Below are positions 12,649 through 24,850 of a stretch of DNA of 64,000 bases, piece after piece (positions within the stretch are counted from its first letter, which is position 1; each line of letters opens with the position of its first letter). The stretch comes from Membranipora membranacea (taxonomy: Eukaryota; Bryozoa; Gymnolaemata; Cheilostomatida; Membraniporidae), in contig OU612065.1 in NCBI GenBank assembly GCA_914767715.1, forward strand, positions 31,928,001 through 31,992,000. The letters run 5' to 3'. The position numbers were made by a program, and so were the translations under genes. The notes beneath the pieces were generated by a model. It had not been told where the DNA came from. It saw nothing but the letters and a program-made list of their open reading frames with translations, and searched no databases.

Positions 12649-13786
12649 ATGCTGAGACGAATTATTGTGAATATAGCAAACCAATTAGATAAAACTTTGA
12701 GACAAAAAGGAGCAATGAGTGAAGTCGTCCAATCAGATAAAGCTGTGAATAAGACCCATCAACAACTAAACGTGTCTCTGCAGAGACAGACGATGTTGTC
12801 TCTCAGAACAAATGTATCAAACTTGATGAAGAGGTAGGTTATGAGGTGTTTGATGATCAAACTATGAATATCTCTCCCATTCCACATAGTTATATCAATG
12901 ATTCCTCTTGTTGCTAGCGTCCTAGCTTATTAGACTATCACATGACTATCATACTTGTCCATGCGTGATGCACTTACCATTATTCTGTCTTGACAAAAAT
13001 TTGAAAAATATAAAATTAATCATATGCAATATATCGGTATCTATTTGCAGGCAACTCTATCTACCCCAGCTGAAAGGAGGCCTAAACTGAAATGGAAGAA
13101 GATAACTTTACTCACAGTATACAGTGGCAAAGGCTATCATGGTGTTCAGATTCAGTGAGTGTCTCCAATTTGCTGCTGTATGTATGACGTACGCAACTTG
13201 CAAGGCTTGATATTAGATAATAGCGATACTACAGACCTAAACATTGATATTTATGGTTAAATCATGCAGTGCTCGAGATCAAAGCAACTTCTGTATGGGT
13301 ATTTAGGGTCAGTACTCAGTTTTCTCCTGTATTGGATATCTAGCGCCTTCATGCATCCTCTGATAATTTAGATAAAAACACGAGATATTTCTGTGAGTGC
13401 TTTTGATAGTTTTCATCTTTATTTGTTTATGATTATATAACTGTGCATTTTCTACTACTAAACCTCTCATCTCCTCATGGTGAGGGAGCAATTTATATCT
13501 ACCCCCCCCCCCCCCCACAAATATCAAGGCCACATGCTTAGTTTAACAGATCACACACTATGTCTATCTAATTCAGATTGGGTTCTTGACTTTTTTTCTC
13601 TCTCAATACAAGACATGTGTATATAGTATGGCCCTTGCTGTTGATTTGCATATTATGATTTTGATTGTAATATGTATGTTTATATCTCATGTGTTGCAGA
13701 ACCACTCGACACAAGACAATAGACTGGTTGAAGCTTTGAACACCAGTAACTTAATTGACCAGAGCTGTGCCAACGATATGAGTAAG
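12649..13786 (+). pseudogene. PUS1: PUS1-like 5' exons, copy 2
   Basis: Exons 12649-12833, 13051-13154 and 13700-13786. Exon 1 has a deletion near 12750 that shifts its frame, and exon 3 lacks seven bases relative to copy 1. Splice sites are kept. The unit otherwise matches copy 1 over its full length. Confidence 0.75.
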
Positions 13787-13956
13787 GTATGTATGTAAAA
13801 AAGCTATTCATGTAGTCTGACATTCCCTAATAATGGAACTTGGTCCGTGTATAACCAGGAGATTAGGTCATATCATTAGTATTATCACCCTGGGAAAAGA
13901 GAAATCAATGGTTTACTCTTCAACATACCCTTATGTTTTGTGGTATCGACTAAGAG

Positions 13957-14265
13957 ATGAGTGATCCGATACTATTTGTAGTGTCCTGCGATGGAGAACC
14001 CACAACTAAGTGCTTCTCTTTAGCTGTATCTAATGTCCTGTCCAGGTTTATTGATAAGTGTATGGTGAAACATGACAAAACTCTTGCCCTGCGAGTATTG
14101 ACTCCCTTATTGCCTATCAGGAGTTGCCTCCTCTATTCAAATGAAGGAACAACTCCCAGTCATTTGCCAAGATCTATTATTAAATTGGCTACATGTATGA
14201 TCTTAGTTTTAACTATATTGTGTTTTGAACATTGTATCAGGAGCGCAGCAACAAATTATGATTAA
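13957..14265 (+). CDS. Conserved open frame of the array unit (about 95 codons), unknown
   Basis: Related frames recur at 10754-11038, 17219-17422, 22727-22930, 61615-61854 and 63716-63946. Most share a start near CDGEPTTKC, a middle TLALRVLTPVLPIRSC and a hydrophobic end TCTILVLTILCCEHCI before TAA. The frame does not continue the PUS1 reading phase and resembles no PUS1 exon. Conservation between copies may simply reflect recent duplication, so coding status is doubtful. A single hydrophobic segment near the C-terminus is the only visible feature. Confidence 0.2.
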   Translation: MSDPILFVVSCDGEPTTKCFSLAVSNVLSRFIDKCMVKHDKTLALRVLTPLLPIRSCLLYSNEGTTPSHLPRSIIKLATCMILVLTILCFEHCIRSAATNYD

Positions 14266-15311
14266 CTTAGCAGCCAGCGCTTTTCTAAGATACTTCGTTA
14301 TATTATATATCAGTCTTTTTTTTCAAACTCATTAATTGATGGGGGGGGGGGGTTAGTTGACCCAAGTGCTGCATGGACTTGAGAACCTAAACTGCTGTAT
14401 AGGCATACACTTAATATTAACCTAGACAAGACACTTATACAACTGAAGTGAGGCATTTAATTGTAAGGTGTAGTAGCATTGTTGTTATCATTGCCTTGCA
14501 GCTCATAAACCAGGTTTTTTCTTGATAACTTCCATAATCAATTTTGAGCAGATTTTGAGTTTGAAAATTGCTTTGCTTCGTTATTTTTTCTTCAAGAAAT
14601 TGTTTCCCTAGGATTGTATCAAACTGTTCACTACAAGCCGTTAAGTCTATTGTAATTTTCAAACTTATAATCCAATCAAAATCGAGTTATCAACAAAAAC
14701 CTGGTGTATTAGCTGCAAGGCAATGATAACACCAATGCTACCTCACCTTCCAATGCTGTTACGTCGCCCACAACCAAATTCCTCCTGTCAAGGCTAATGC
14801 TCCATACAGTGGCCTGTCTAGGTTTATTATTATGTCTATGTGTATAGCTTGTTATTTTATTTATGCAGACCGGTGCTCAAATAAAGAAGGTAAGAAAAGC
14901 TCAGTAGGTTAAACAAGAGGAGACGATTAGCCGCAATCAGAACCAGATGAATAGAGAGTGCTGAGAACGTCATATTGAAGATGGCGCGGAACTACTCACT
15001 TTGGAAAGGTAGATGACAATCCTTAATTCTTAGGAATACTTTACATAATACTTCACCATAACTGATGTTACCAAACTTGCCAACAATATTACAGCATGTC
15101 TCTGTTTCCTTGCTCAATAATTAATACACTACACTACAATGTTTTCTGGATATTTTTGCACATTTGGTCATTTTATATGGCATTTACAATCAAATAATGA
15201 GTTGAGACCTAGCAAACTTGTTCATTGATGAAAGTTTCAGTCAATCACACTATTTTTCGGATATCAACTGTTAACCTGCTGATTGTCAACTTTTGGACTT
15301 CTGAGTAAAAA

Positions 15312-15572
15312 ATGTCTCTCTGTCACGCGAAGCGCACTTGTCTTATAAATCCTACTAGGATGATGGATTTGACTAAACCTATAGTGGTGAAGGAAGCTAC
15401 GCCTAAGAAGTATGCATCCCGGTCGACTGGCAGAAAACGCCCCACCATAAAGACATGTTTGTGCTGCATTACAATGACATTTCATGGATTTGAGGTAAAT
15501 GAACAGCTCGCCCTAACGCTTGAACTTATTGTGAAGAACTGTAGCTCTAAATCCCATCGCTCAGTTGTATAA
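15312..15572 (+). CDS. Conserved 86-codon open frame of the array unit, unknown
   Basis: A basic small frame with TKPIVVKEATPKKYASR and a cysteine pair (CLCCITM or similar) recurs at 12130-12345, 18649-18861 and 24004-24264, always just before the next unit. Only copies 15312 and 24004 keep the longer start MSLCHAK. The family is unrecognised, and a possible donor GTAAATG inside the frame means part of it could be an exon. It may be non-coding repeat sequence. Confidence 0.2.
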   Translation: MSLCHAKRTCLINPTRMMDLTKPIVVKEATPKKYASRSTGRKRPTIKTCLCCITMTFHGFEVNEQLALTLELIVKNCSSKSHRSVV

Positions 15573-15875
15573 ATTAACCACACTGCATATAGATATGAAA
15601 TGGGGGTAACTGACTGACTTATGGACAACTGCTTCAATGACTTGTCTTCCATGGTTAGATTGATTAGGCTGAATTACTATGTTCTTATCTCATAAACAAA
15701 CTGGTTTTTTCCCTACTACTGTTAATTTAAACAATTGTTCATACACGACTGTATCTCGATAAAGGAGCCAATGCGCTCCGAGTGAGATTGATTAGGTGAG
15801 AGATAATGCTCACCGGTCAGCCTACTAACTCAAAGCTCGCTCATGGTTTTAACTGATTACAGTTATTGTAGCGTT

Positions 15876-17024
15876 ATGCTGAGAAGACTTATTGTGAATA
15901 TAGCAAACCAATTGGATAAAACTTTGAGACAAAAAGGAGCAATGAGTGAAGTTATCCAATCAGAAAAAGCTGTGAGTAAGACCGGAGTCCCATCAGCTGC
16001 TAAACGTATCGCTGCAGAGACAGACGATGTCGTCTCTCAGAACAAATGTATCAAACTTGATGATGAGGTAGTTTGTGAGATGTTTGATGATCAAACTATG
16101 AATATATCTCCCATTCAACATAGATATATCAATGATTCCTCTTGTTGCTAGCGTCCTAACTTATTAGACTATCACTTGACTATCATACTTGTCAATGTGT
16201 GATGCACTTATCATTATTCTGTCTTGACAAAAATTTGAAAAATATAAAAAAAGTCATACGCGATATATAATGTGTCTTTTGCAGACCACTCTATCTACCC
16301 CAGCAGAGAGGAAGCCTAAACTGAAGAGGAAGAAGATAGCTTTATTCACAGTATACAGTGGCAAAGGTTATCACGGTGTTCAGATTCAGTGAGTTTCTCC
16401 AATTTGCTGCTGTATGTATGATGTACGCAACTTGCAAGGCTTGATATTAGATAATAGCGATACTACAGACCTAAACATTGATATTTATGGTTAAATCATG
16501 CAGTGTTCGAGATCAAAGCAACTTCTGTATGGGTATTTAGGGTCATTACTCAGTTTTCTCCTGTATTGGATATCTAGCGCCTTCATACATCCTCTGATAA
16601 TTTAGATAATAACACGAGATATTTCTGTGAGTGCTTTTGATAGTTTGCATGTTGATTTATTTATGATTATATAACTGTGCATTTTCTACTACTAAACCTC
16701 TCGTCTCCTCATGGTGAGGGAGCAATTTATATCTACCCCCCCCCCCCCACAAATATCAAGGCCACATGCTTAGTTTAAAAGATCACACACTATGTCTATC
16801 TAATTCAGATTGGGTTCTTGACTTTTTTCTCTCTCAATACAAGACATGTGTATATAGTATGGCCCTTGCTGTTGATTTGCATATTATGATTTTGATTGTG
16901 ATATGCATGTTTATATCTCATGTGTTGCAGAATCACCGGACACAAGACGATAGAATCGAAGCTGGTTTAAGCTTTACACACCAGTAACCTAATTGACCAG
17001 AGCTGTGCGGACGATATGAGTAAG
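15876..17024 (+). pseudogene. PUS1: PUS1-like 5' exons, copy 3
   Basis: Exons 15876-16067, 16285-16388 and 16931-17024. Exons 1 and 2 are open and in phase and give the best view of the ancestral N-terminus through YSGKGYHGVQIQ. Exon 3 is broken by an in-frame TAA in the GAGCTGGTT region. Confidence 0.75.
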
Positions 17025-19179
17025 GTATGTATGTAAAAAAGCTACTCATGTAGTCTGATATTCCCTAATAATGGAACTTGGTCCGTGTATAACCAGTAGA
17101 TTAGGTCATATCATTAGTATTATCACCCTTGGAAAAGTGAAATCAATGGGTTACTCTTCAACATACCCTAATGTTTTGCGTTATCGACTAAGAGATAAGT
17201 GATCCGATACTATTTGTAGTGTCCTTCGATGGAGAACCCACAATTAAGTGCTTCACTTTAGCTGTATCTAATGTCCTGTCCAGGTTTATTGATAAGTGTA
17301 TGGTGAAACATGACAAAACTCTTGCCCTGCGAGTATTGACTCCCGTATTGCCTATCAGGAGTTGCCTCCTCTATTCAAAAGAAGGAACAACTCCCGGTCA
17401 TTTGCCAAGACCTATAATTTAATTGGCTTCATGTACGATCTTAGTTTTAACTATATTGTGTTGTGAACACTGTATCAGGAGCGCAGCAACAAATTATGAT
17501 TAACTTAGCAGCCAGCGCTTTTCTAAAATACTTTGTTATATTATATATCAGTCCTTTTTTTCAAACTCATTAATTGAGGGGGGGGGGGGTTAGTTGACCC
17601 AAGTGCTGCATGGCCTTGAGAACCTAAACTGATGTATAGGCATACACTTAATATAATAATATATACAGGACACCTCATACAGCTGACGTGAGGCATTTAA
17701 TTGTGGGTGACATAACGATATTGTAAGGTGTAGTAGTATGGCGTTATCATTGCCTTGCAGCTCATAAACCAGATTTTTTCTTGATAACTTAAATAATCAA
17801 TTTTGAGCAGATTTTGAGTTTGAAAATTGCGTTGCAATCAGCAGCATATTATTATCATCTTCATGTTATTTTTTCTTCAAGAAATTGTTTTCCTATGATT
17901 GTATCAAACTGTTCACTACAAGCCGTTAAGTTTATTGTAATTTTCAAACTTAAAATCCGATCAAAATTGATCGAGTTAACAACAAAAACCTGGTGTATTA
18001 GCTGCAAGGCAATGATAACACCAATGCTACTTCACCTTCCAATGCTGTTACATCGCCCACAACCAAATTCCTCCCCTCAAGGCTAATGCTCCATATAGTG
18101 GCCTGTCTAGGTTTATTATTATGTCTATGTGTATAGTTTGTTTTTTGATTTATGCAGACTGGTACTCAAATAAAGAAGGTAAGAAAAGCTCAGTAGGTTA
18201 AACAAGAGGAGACGATTAGCCGCAATTAGAACCGGATGAATTGAGAGTGCTGAGAACCTCATATTGAAGATGGCGCGGAACTACTCACTTTGGAAAGGTA
18301 GATGACAATCCTTAATTCATAGGAATACCTTACATAATACTTTACCATAACTGATGTTATCGTACTTGCCAACAATATTACAGCATGTCTCTGTTTCCTT
18401 GCTCAATAATTAATACACTACACTACAATGTTTTCTGGATATTTTTGCACATTTGGTGATTTTATATGGCATTTACAATCAAATAATGAGTTGAGACCTA
18501 GCAAACTTGTTCATTGATGAAAGTTTCAGTCAATCTCACTATTTTCCGGATATCAACGGTTAACCTGCTGATTGTCAACTTTTGGATTATTGAGTAAAAA
18601 ATTTCTCTCTGTCACGCAAAGCTCACTTGTCTTATAAATCCTACTAGGATGATGGATTTGACTAAACCTATAGTGGTGAAGGAAGCTACACCTAAGAAGT
18701 ATGCAACCCGGTCGACTGGCAGAAAACGCCCCACCATAAAGAGATGTTTGCGCTGCATTACAATGACATTTCATGGATTTGAGGTAAATGAACAGCTCGC
18801 CCTAACACTTGAACTTATTGTGAAGAACTGTCGCTCCAAATCCCATCGCTCAGTTGTATAAATTAACCACACTGAATATAGATATGAAATGGGGGTAAGT
18901 GACTGACCAGATGTGTCCCGACTTATGGACAACTGCTTCAATGACTTTTCTTCCATGGTTAGATTGATTAGGCTGATTAACTATGTTCTTATCTCGCAGA
19001 CAAACTGGTTTTTTCCCTACTACTGTTAATTTAAACAATTGTTCATACACGACTGTATCTCGATAAAGGAGCCAAAGCGCTCCAAGTGAGATTAATTAGG
19101 TGAGAGATAATGCTCACCGGTCAGCCTACTTACTCAAAGCTCGCTCATGGTTTTTACTGATCACAGTTATTGTAGCGTT

Positions 19180-20355
19180 ATGCTGAGAAGACTATTGGCT
19201 AAAACTTTGAGACAAAAAGGAGCAACGAGTGAAGTTATCCAATCAGAAAAAGCTGTGAGTAAGACCGGAGTCCCATCAGCTGCTAAACGTATCGCTGCAG
19301 AGACAGACGATGTCGTCTCTCGGAACAAATGTATCAAACTTGATGATGAGGTAGTTTGTGAGATGTTTGATGATCAAACTATGAATATATCTCCCATTCC
19401 ACATAGTTATATCAATGATTCCTCTTGTTGCTAGCATCCTAACTTATTAGACTATCACATGACTATCATACTTGTCAATGCGTGATGCACTTACCATTAT
19501 TCTGTCTTGACAAAAATTTGAAAAATATAAAAAAAGTCATATGCAATATATACTGTCTTTTGCAGATCTACCCCAGCAGAGAGGAAGCCTAAACTGAAGA
19601 GGAAGAAGATAGCTTTATTCACAGTATACAGTGGCAAAGGTTATCATGGTGTTCAAATTCAGTGAGTTTCTCCAATTTGCTGCTGTATGTATGATGTACG
19701 CAACTTGCAAGGCTTGATATTAGTTAATAGCGATACTACAGACCTAAACATTGATATTTATGGTTAAATCATGCAGTGTTCGAGATCAAAGCAACTTCTG
19801 TATGGGTATTTAGGGTCAGTACTCAGATTTCTCCTGTATTGGATATCTAGCGCCTTCATACTTCCTCTGATAATTTAGATAATAACACGAGATATTTCTG
19901 TGAGTGCTTTTGATAGTTTTCATCTTGCTTTATTTATGATTATATAACTGTGCAATATCTACTACTTAACCTCTCATCTCCTCATGGTGAGGGAGCAATT
20001 TATATCTCCCCCCCCCCCCCACAAATATCAAGGCCACATGCTTAGTTTATCAGATCACACACTATGTCTATCTAATTCAGATTGGGTTCTTGACTCTTTT
20101 TTCTCTCTCAATACAAGACATGTGTATATAGTATGGCCCTTGCTGTTGATTTGCATATTATGATTTTGATTGTGATATGCATGTTTATATCTCATGTGTT
20201 GCAGAATCACCGGACACAAGACGATAGAATCGAAGCTGGTTTCAGCTTTACACACCAGTAACCTAATTGACCACAAGACGATAGAATCGGAGCTGGTTAA
20301 TGGTTTACACATCAGTAACCTAATTGACCAGAGCTGTGCGGACGATATGAGTTAG
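19180..20355 (+). pseudogene. PUS1: PUS1-like 5' exons, copy 4
   Basis: Exons 19180-19350, 19566-19661 and 20205-20355. Exon 1 has an in-frame 21-base deletion. Exon 2 has lost eight bases at its start. Exon 3 has an internal duplication of its first half, and its last codon has become TAG. Confidence 0.7.
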
Positions 20356-20515
20356 GTATGTATGTAAAAAAGCTACTCATGTAGTCTGACATTCCCTTAT
20401 TGAACTTGGTCCGTGTATAATCAGGAGATTAGGTCAAATCATTAGTATTATCACCCTGGGAAAAGTGAAATTAATGGGTTACTCATCAACAACCCCTTAT
20501 GTTCTGTGTTATCCA

Positions 20516-21667
20516 CTAAGAGATTTGTGATCCAATTCTATTTGGAGTACCCTTCGATGGAGAACCCACAACTAAGTGCCTCACTTTAGCTATATATGGT
20601 GTCCTGTTTAGGTTTATTAATAAGTGTATGATGAAACATGACAAAACTATTGCCCTGCGAGTATTGACTCCCATATTGCTTATCAGGAGTTGCCTCCTCT
20701 GTTCAAATGGAGGAACAACTCCTGGCCATCTGCTAAGATATATTATTAAATTGGCCACATGTACAATCTATGTTTTAATTGTTTCGTAAACACTGTATCA
20801 GGAGCACAGCAACATGCTTTTCTAAAATGCTTTGTTGTTTTATAATATCAGTCCTTTTTACGAGCTCATAAATTGAGGGGAGGGGCTTATTGAACCAAGT
20901 ACCAAATGGGCTTGAGAACCAAACTGCTGTATAGACAAGGACTAAATATAAACCTATACAGGACACATTATACAGCTGGAGTGAAGCATTTAATTGTGGG
21001 CGACGTAACGACATTGGAAGGTGTAGTAGTATGGCGTTTTACTTGTAATATGAGTGACAGATAAACCAATCAATCAATCAATCGTTATCATTGCCTTGCA
21101 GCTCATATACCAGGTTTTTTTTGGATAACTTGATATCAATTTTGATCGAATTTTGTGTTTGAAAATTGCTTCACTATCAGCAGTATCTTTTTTTCAACTT
21201 GATGTCATTTTTTATTCAAAAGTTTGTTCCCCTGAAATTTTTATCTCACTGCTAAATCTATTGTAGTTTTGTAAGAAAGGCCCAGCAGGTTAAAAGAGAG
21301 GAGATGATAAGCCGCAATCAGAACAGACGAATAGAGAGTGCTGAAAATCTCCTAGAAGATCTTACTAAAGATGGCGTGGAACTACTCGCTTTGGAAAGGT
21401 TGGTGACAACCGTAATTCTCAGAAATATTTTACATAATACTTACCATAACTTATGATACCCGTACTTGCCGACAATATTACAGCGCGTCTCTGTTTCCTT
21501 GCTCAATAATTAATACACAACACTACAATGTTTTCGGGGTTTTGTTGCACATGGTCGTTGGTGATTTTATGAGGCATTTGCCACAATTGGCTTCGAAAGT
21601 ATTTCCAATCTAATAATGGGTTGAGGCATATAAATTAACCCCACTGAATATAGATATGAAATTGCAG
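20516..21667. repeat. Diverged half-unit matching the right-edge array
   Basis: This segment resembles the second half of an array unit but is more diverged than its neighbours. It includes an ATCA/CAAT microsatellite near 21066-21085. It matches 61575-62730 closely, so the right array derives from this subtype rather than from the main units. Confidence 0.7.
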
Positions 21668-22416
21668 GCAACTCTATCTACCCCAGCAGAGAGGAAGCCT
21701 AAACTGAAGAGGAAGATGATAGCTTTACTCACAGTATACAGTGGCAAAGGTTATCATGGTGTTCAGATTCAGTGAGTATTTTTAATTTGCTGCTGTATGT
21801 ATCATGTTGGTATGCAACTTGGGAGGCTTGCTTGTAGATAATAGCATTACTACAGACCTAAACATTGATATTTATGGTTAAATCATGCAGTGCTGGAGAT
21901 CAAAGCAACTTCTGTATGGGTATGTAGGGTCAGTACTCAGTTTTCTCATGTATTGGATATCTAGCGCCTTCATACATCCTCTGATAATTTCGATAATAAA
22001 ACGAGATATTACTGTGAGTGCTTTTGATAGTTCGCATCTTGCTTTATTTATGATTATATAACTGTGCAATTTCTTCTACTAAACCTCTCATCTCCTCATG
22101 GTGAGGGAGCAATTTATATCTACCCCCCCCCCCCCTCCCACAAATATCAAGACCACATGCTTAGTTTATCAGATCACACACTATGTCTATCTAATTCAGA
22201 TTGGGTTCTTGACTTTTTTTCTCTCTCAATACAAGACATGTGTATATAGTATGGCCCTTGCTGTTGATTTGCATATTATGATTTTGATTGTGATATGTAT
22301 GTTTATATCTCATGTGTTGCAGAATCATCGGACACAAGACGATAGAATCGGAGCTGGTTTAAGCTTTACACACCAGTAACCTAATTGACCAGAGCTGTGC
22401 GGACGATATGAGTAAG
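21668..22416 (+). pseudogene. PUS1: PUS1-like exons 2 and 3, copy 5
   Basis: Exon 2 (21668-21771) is intact, 104 bases, with YSGKGYHG. Exon 3 (22323-22416) has the same in-frame TAA as copy 3. No exon 1 precedes it, because a diverged half-unit occupies that place. Confidence 0.7.
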
Positions 22417-24369
22417 GTATGTATGTAAAAAAGCTACCCATGTATTCTGACACACCCTTATTGAACTTGGTCCGTGTATAATCAGGAGATTGGGTCAAAT
22501 CATTAGTATTATCATCCTGGGAAAAGTGAAATTAATGGGTTACTCATCAACAACCCCTTGTGTTCTGTGTTATCCACTAAGAGATTATTTATCCAAAACT
22601 ACTTGTGTTATCCACTAAGAGATTAGTGATCCAATTCTATTTGAAGTACCCTTCGATGGAGAACCCACAACTAAGTGCCTCACTTTAGCTGTATATAGTG
22701 TCCTGTTTAGGTTTATTAATAAGTGTATGATGAAACATGACAAAACTCTGGCCCTGCGAGTATTGACTCCCATATTGCTTATCAGGAGTTGCCTCCTCTG
22801 TTCAAATGAAGGAACAACTCCCTATTATTTGCCAAGATCTATTATTAAATTGACTACATGTATGATCTTAGTTTTAACTATATTGTGTTGTGAACACTGT
22901 ATCAGGAGCGCAGCAACAAATTATGAATAACTTAGCAGCCAGCGCTTTTCTAAAATACTTTTTTATATTATCTATCAGTCCTTTTTTTCAAACTCATTAA
23001 TTGAGGGGGGGGGGATTAGTTGACCCAAGTGCCGCATGGACTTGAGAACCTAAACTGCTGTATAGGCATACACTTAATATAAACCTAGACAAGACACTTA
23101 TACAACTGAAGTGAGGCATTTAATTGTAAGGTGTAGTAGCATTGTTGTTATCATTGCCTTGCAGCTCATAAACCAGGTGTTTTCTTGATTACTTCCATAA
23201 TTAATTTTGAGCAGATTTTGAATTTGAAAATTGCTTTGCAATCAGCAGCATATTGTTATCATCTTCATGTTATTTTTTCTTCAAGAAGTTGTTTCCCTCC
23301 CTAGGATTGTATCAAACTGTTCACTACAAGCCGTTAAGTCTATTGTAAATTTCAAACTTAAAATCCGATCAAAATTGATCGAGGTATCAACAAAAATCTG
23401 GTCTATTAGCTGCAAGGCAATGATAACACCAATGCTACTTCACCTTCCAATGCTGTTACGTCGCCCACAACCAAATTCCTCCCGTCAAGGTTAATGCTCC
23501 ATATAGTGGCCTGTATAGGTTTATTATTATGTCTATGTGTATAGCTTGTTTTTTGATTTATGCAGACCGGTGCTCAAATTAAGAAGGTAAGAAAAGCTCA
23601 GTAGGTTATACAAGAGGAGACGATTAGCCACAATTAGAACCGGATGAATAGAGATTGCAGAGAACCTCATATTGAAGATGGCGCAGAACTACTCACTTTG
23701 GAAAGGTAGATGACAATCCTTAATTCTTAGGAATACTTTACATAATACTTTACCATAACTGATGTTACCGTACTTGCCAACAATATTACAGCATGTCTCT
23801 CTTTCCTTGCTCAATAATTAATACACTACAGTGTTTTCTGGATATTTTTGCACATTTGGTGATTTTATATGGCATTTACAATCAAATAATGAGTGGAGAC
23901 CTAGCAAACTTGTTCATTGATGAAAATTTCAGTCAATCTCACTATTTTCCGGATATCAACTGTGAACATGCTGATTGTCAACTTTTGGACTATTGAGTAA
24001 AAAATGTCTCTCTGTCACGCAAAGCTCACTTGTCTTATAAATCCTACTAGGATGATGGATTTGACTAAACCTATAGTGGTGAAGGAAGCTACGCCTAAGA
24101 AGTATGCATCCCGGTCGACTGGTAGAAAACGCCCCACCAATAAGAGATGTTTGTGCTGCATTACAATGACATTTCATGCATTTGAGGTAAATGAACAGCT
24201 CGCCCTGACACTTGAATTTATTGTGAAGAACTGTCGCTCCAAATCCCTTCGCTCAGTTTTATAAATTAACCACATTGAATATAGATATGAAATGGGGGCA
24301 ACTGACTGACCGAATGTGTCCCAGCTTATGGACAACCGCTTCAATGACTTGTCTTCCATGGTTAGATTA

Positions 24370-24850
24370 TTGGAAGGTGCCTTACAATCCATCCAATCAT
24401 ATTCATAAATGAAAATGTATGGCCCCAAATATTAATAAATTTCTTTTGGCACAATTTTATGAAGCCAACCATCAGTAACCATACATCCATATTATTGTTA
24501 TCATATGTATGCGCTGTCTGCGCAGACCATACATTTCCCTAATCTGTGACCACGATATACAACCTGATGAATTTTTCTGAGTACACAGTATATACAGTAT
24601 ATACACATATATACAGTATATATTCACACTAAATATGCTGTAGGATCAATATCAAACGTGATATAATATATACCGTCACCATATATCTATATATCTATTA
24701 TTGACCATTACCTAAATAAGGTGGCAACAAAGTAGTATCCCATGGTGCAATTCTCTGAATATCTTTTTATGAGTATCTATGTTCATTAAGCTTATGCATC
24801 AATCATAGCATGACCATGTTGGAATTATGTTTTATTTATCGATTATCCAG
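24370..24850. other. Junction after the PUS1 array, AT-rich, no gene seen
   Basis: It begins with TATTGGAAGGTGCCTTA, which also occurs in the last intron of both ROCO-caspase copies. It then has a GTCTGCGCAGAC palindrome and ATACAGTATATAC repeats, and ends in the splice acceptor of the next exon. Confidence 0.4.

Larger units (their letters stand above)
9330..24369 (+). repeat. Tandem array of ~3.2-kb units carrying PUS1-like exons
   Basis: Start codons of the repeated first exon lie at 9404, 12649, 15876 and 19180, giving periods of 3245, 3227 and 3304 bases. A fifth unit (from about 20516) lacks that exon and begins with a diverged segment that matches 61575-62830. Every unit keeps the same order: PUS1 exon 1, exon 2, exon 3, a poly-C tract, a conserved open frame of about 95 codons, a G-run, and a conserved 70-86 codon frame. 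The array ends at about 24369, where similarity to earlier units stops. Confidence 0.9.
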
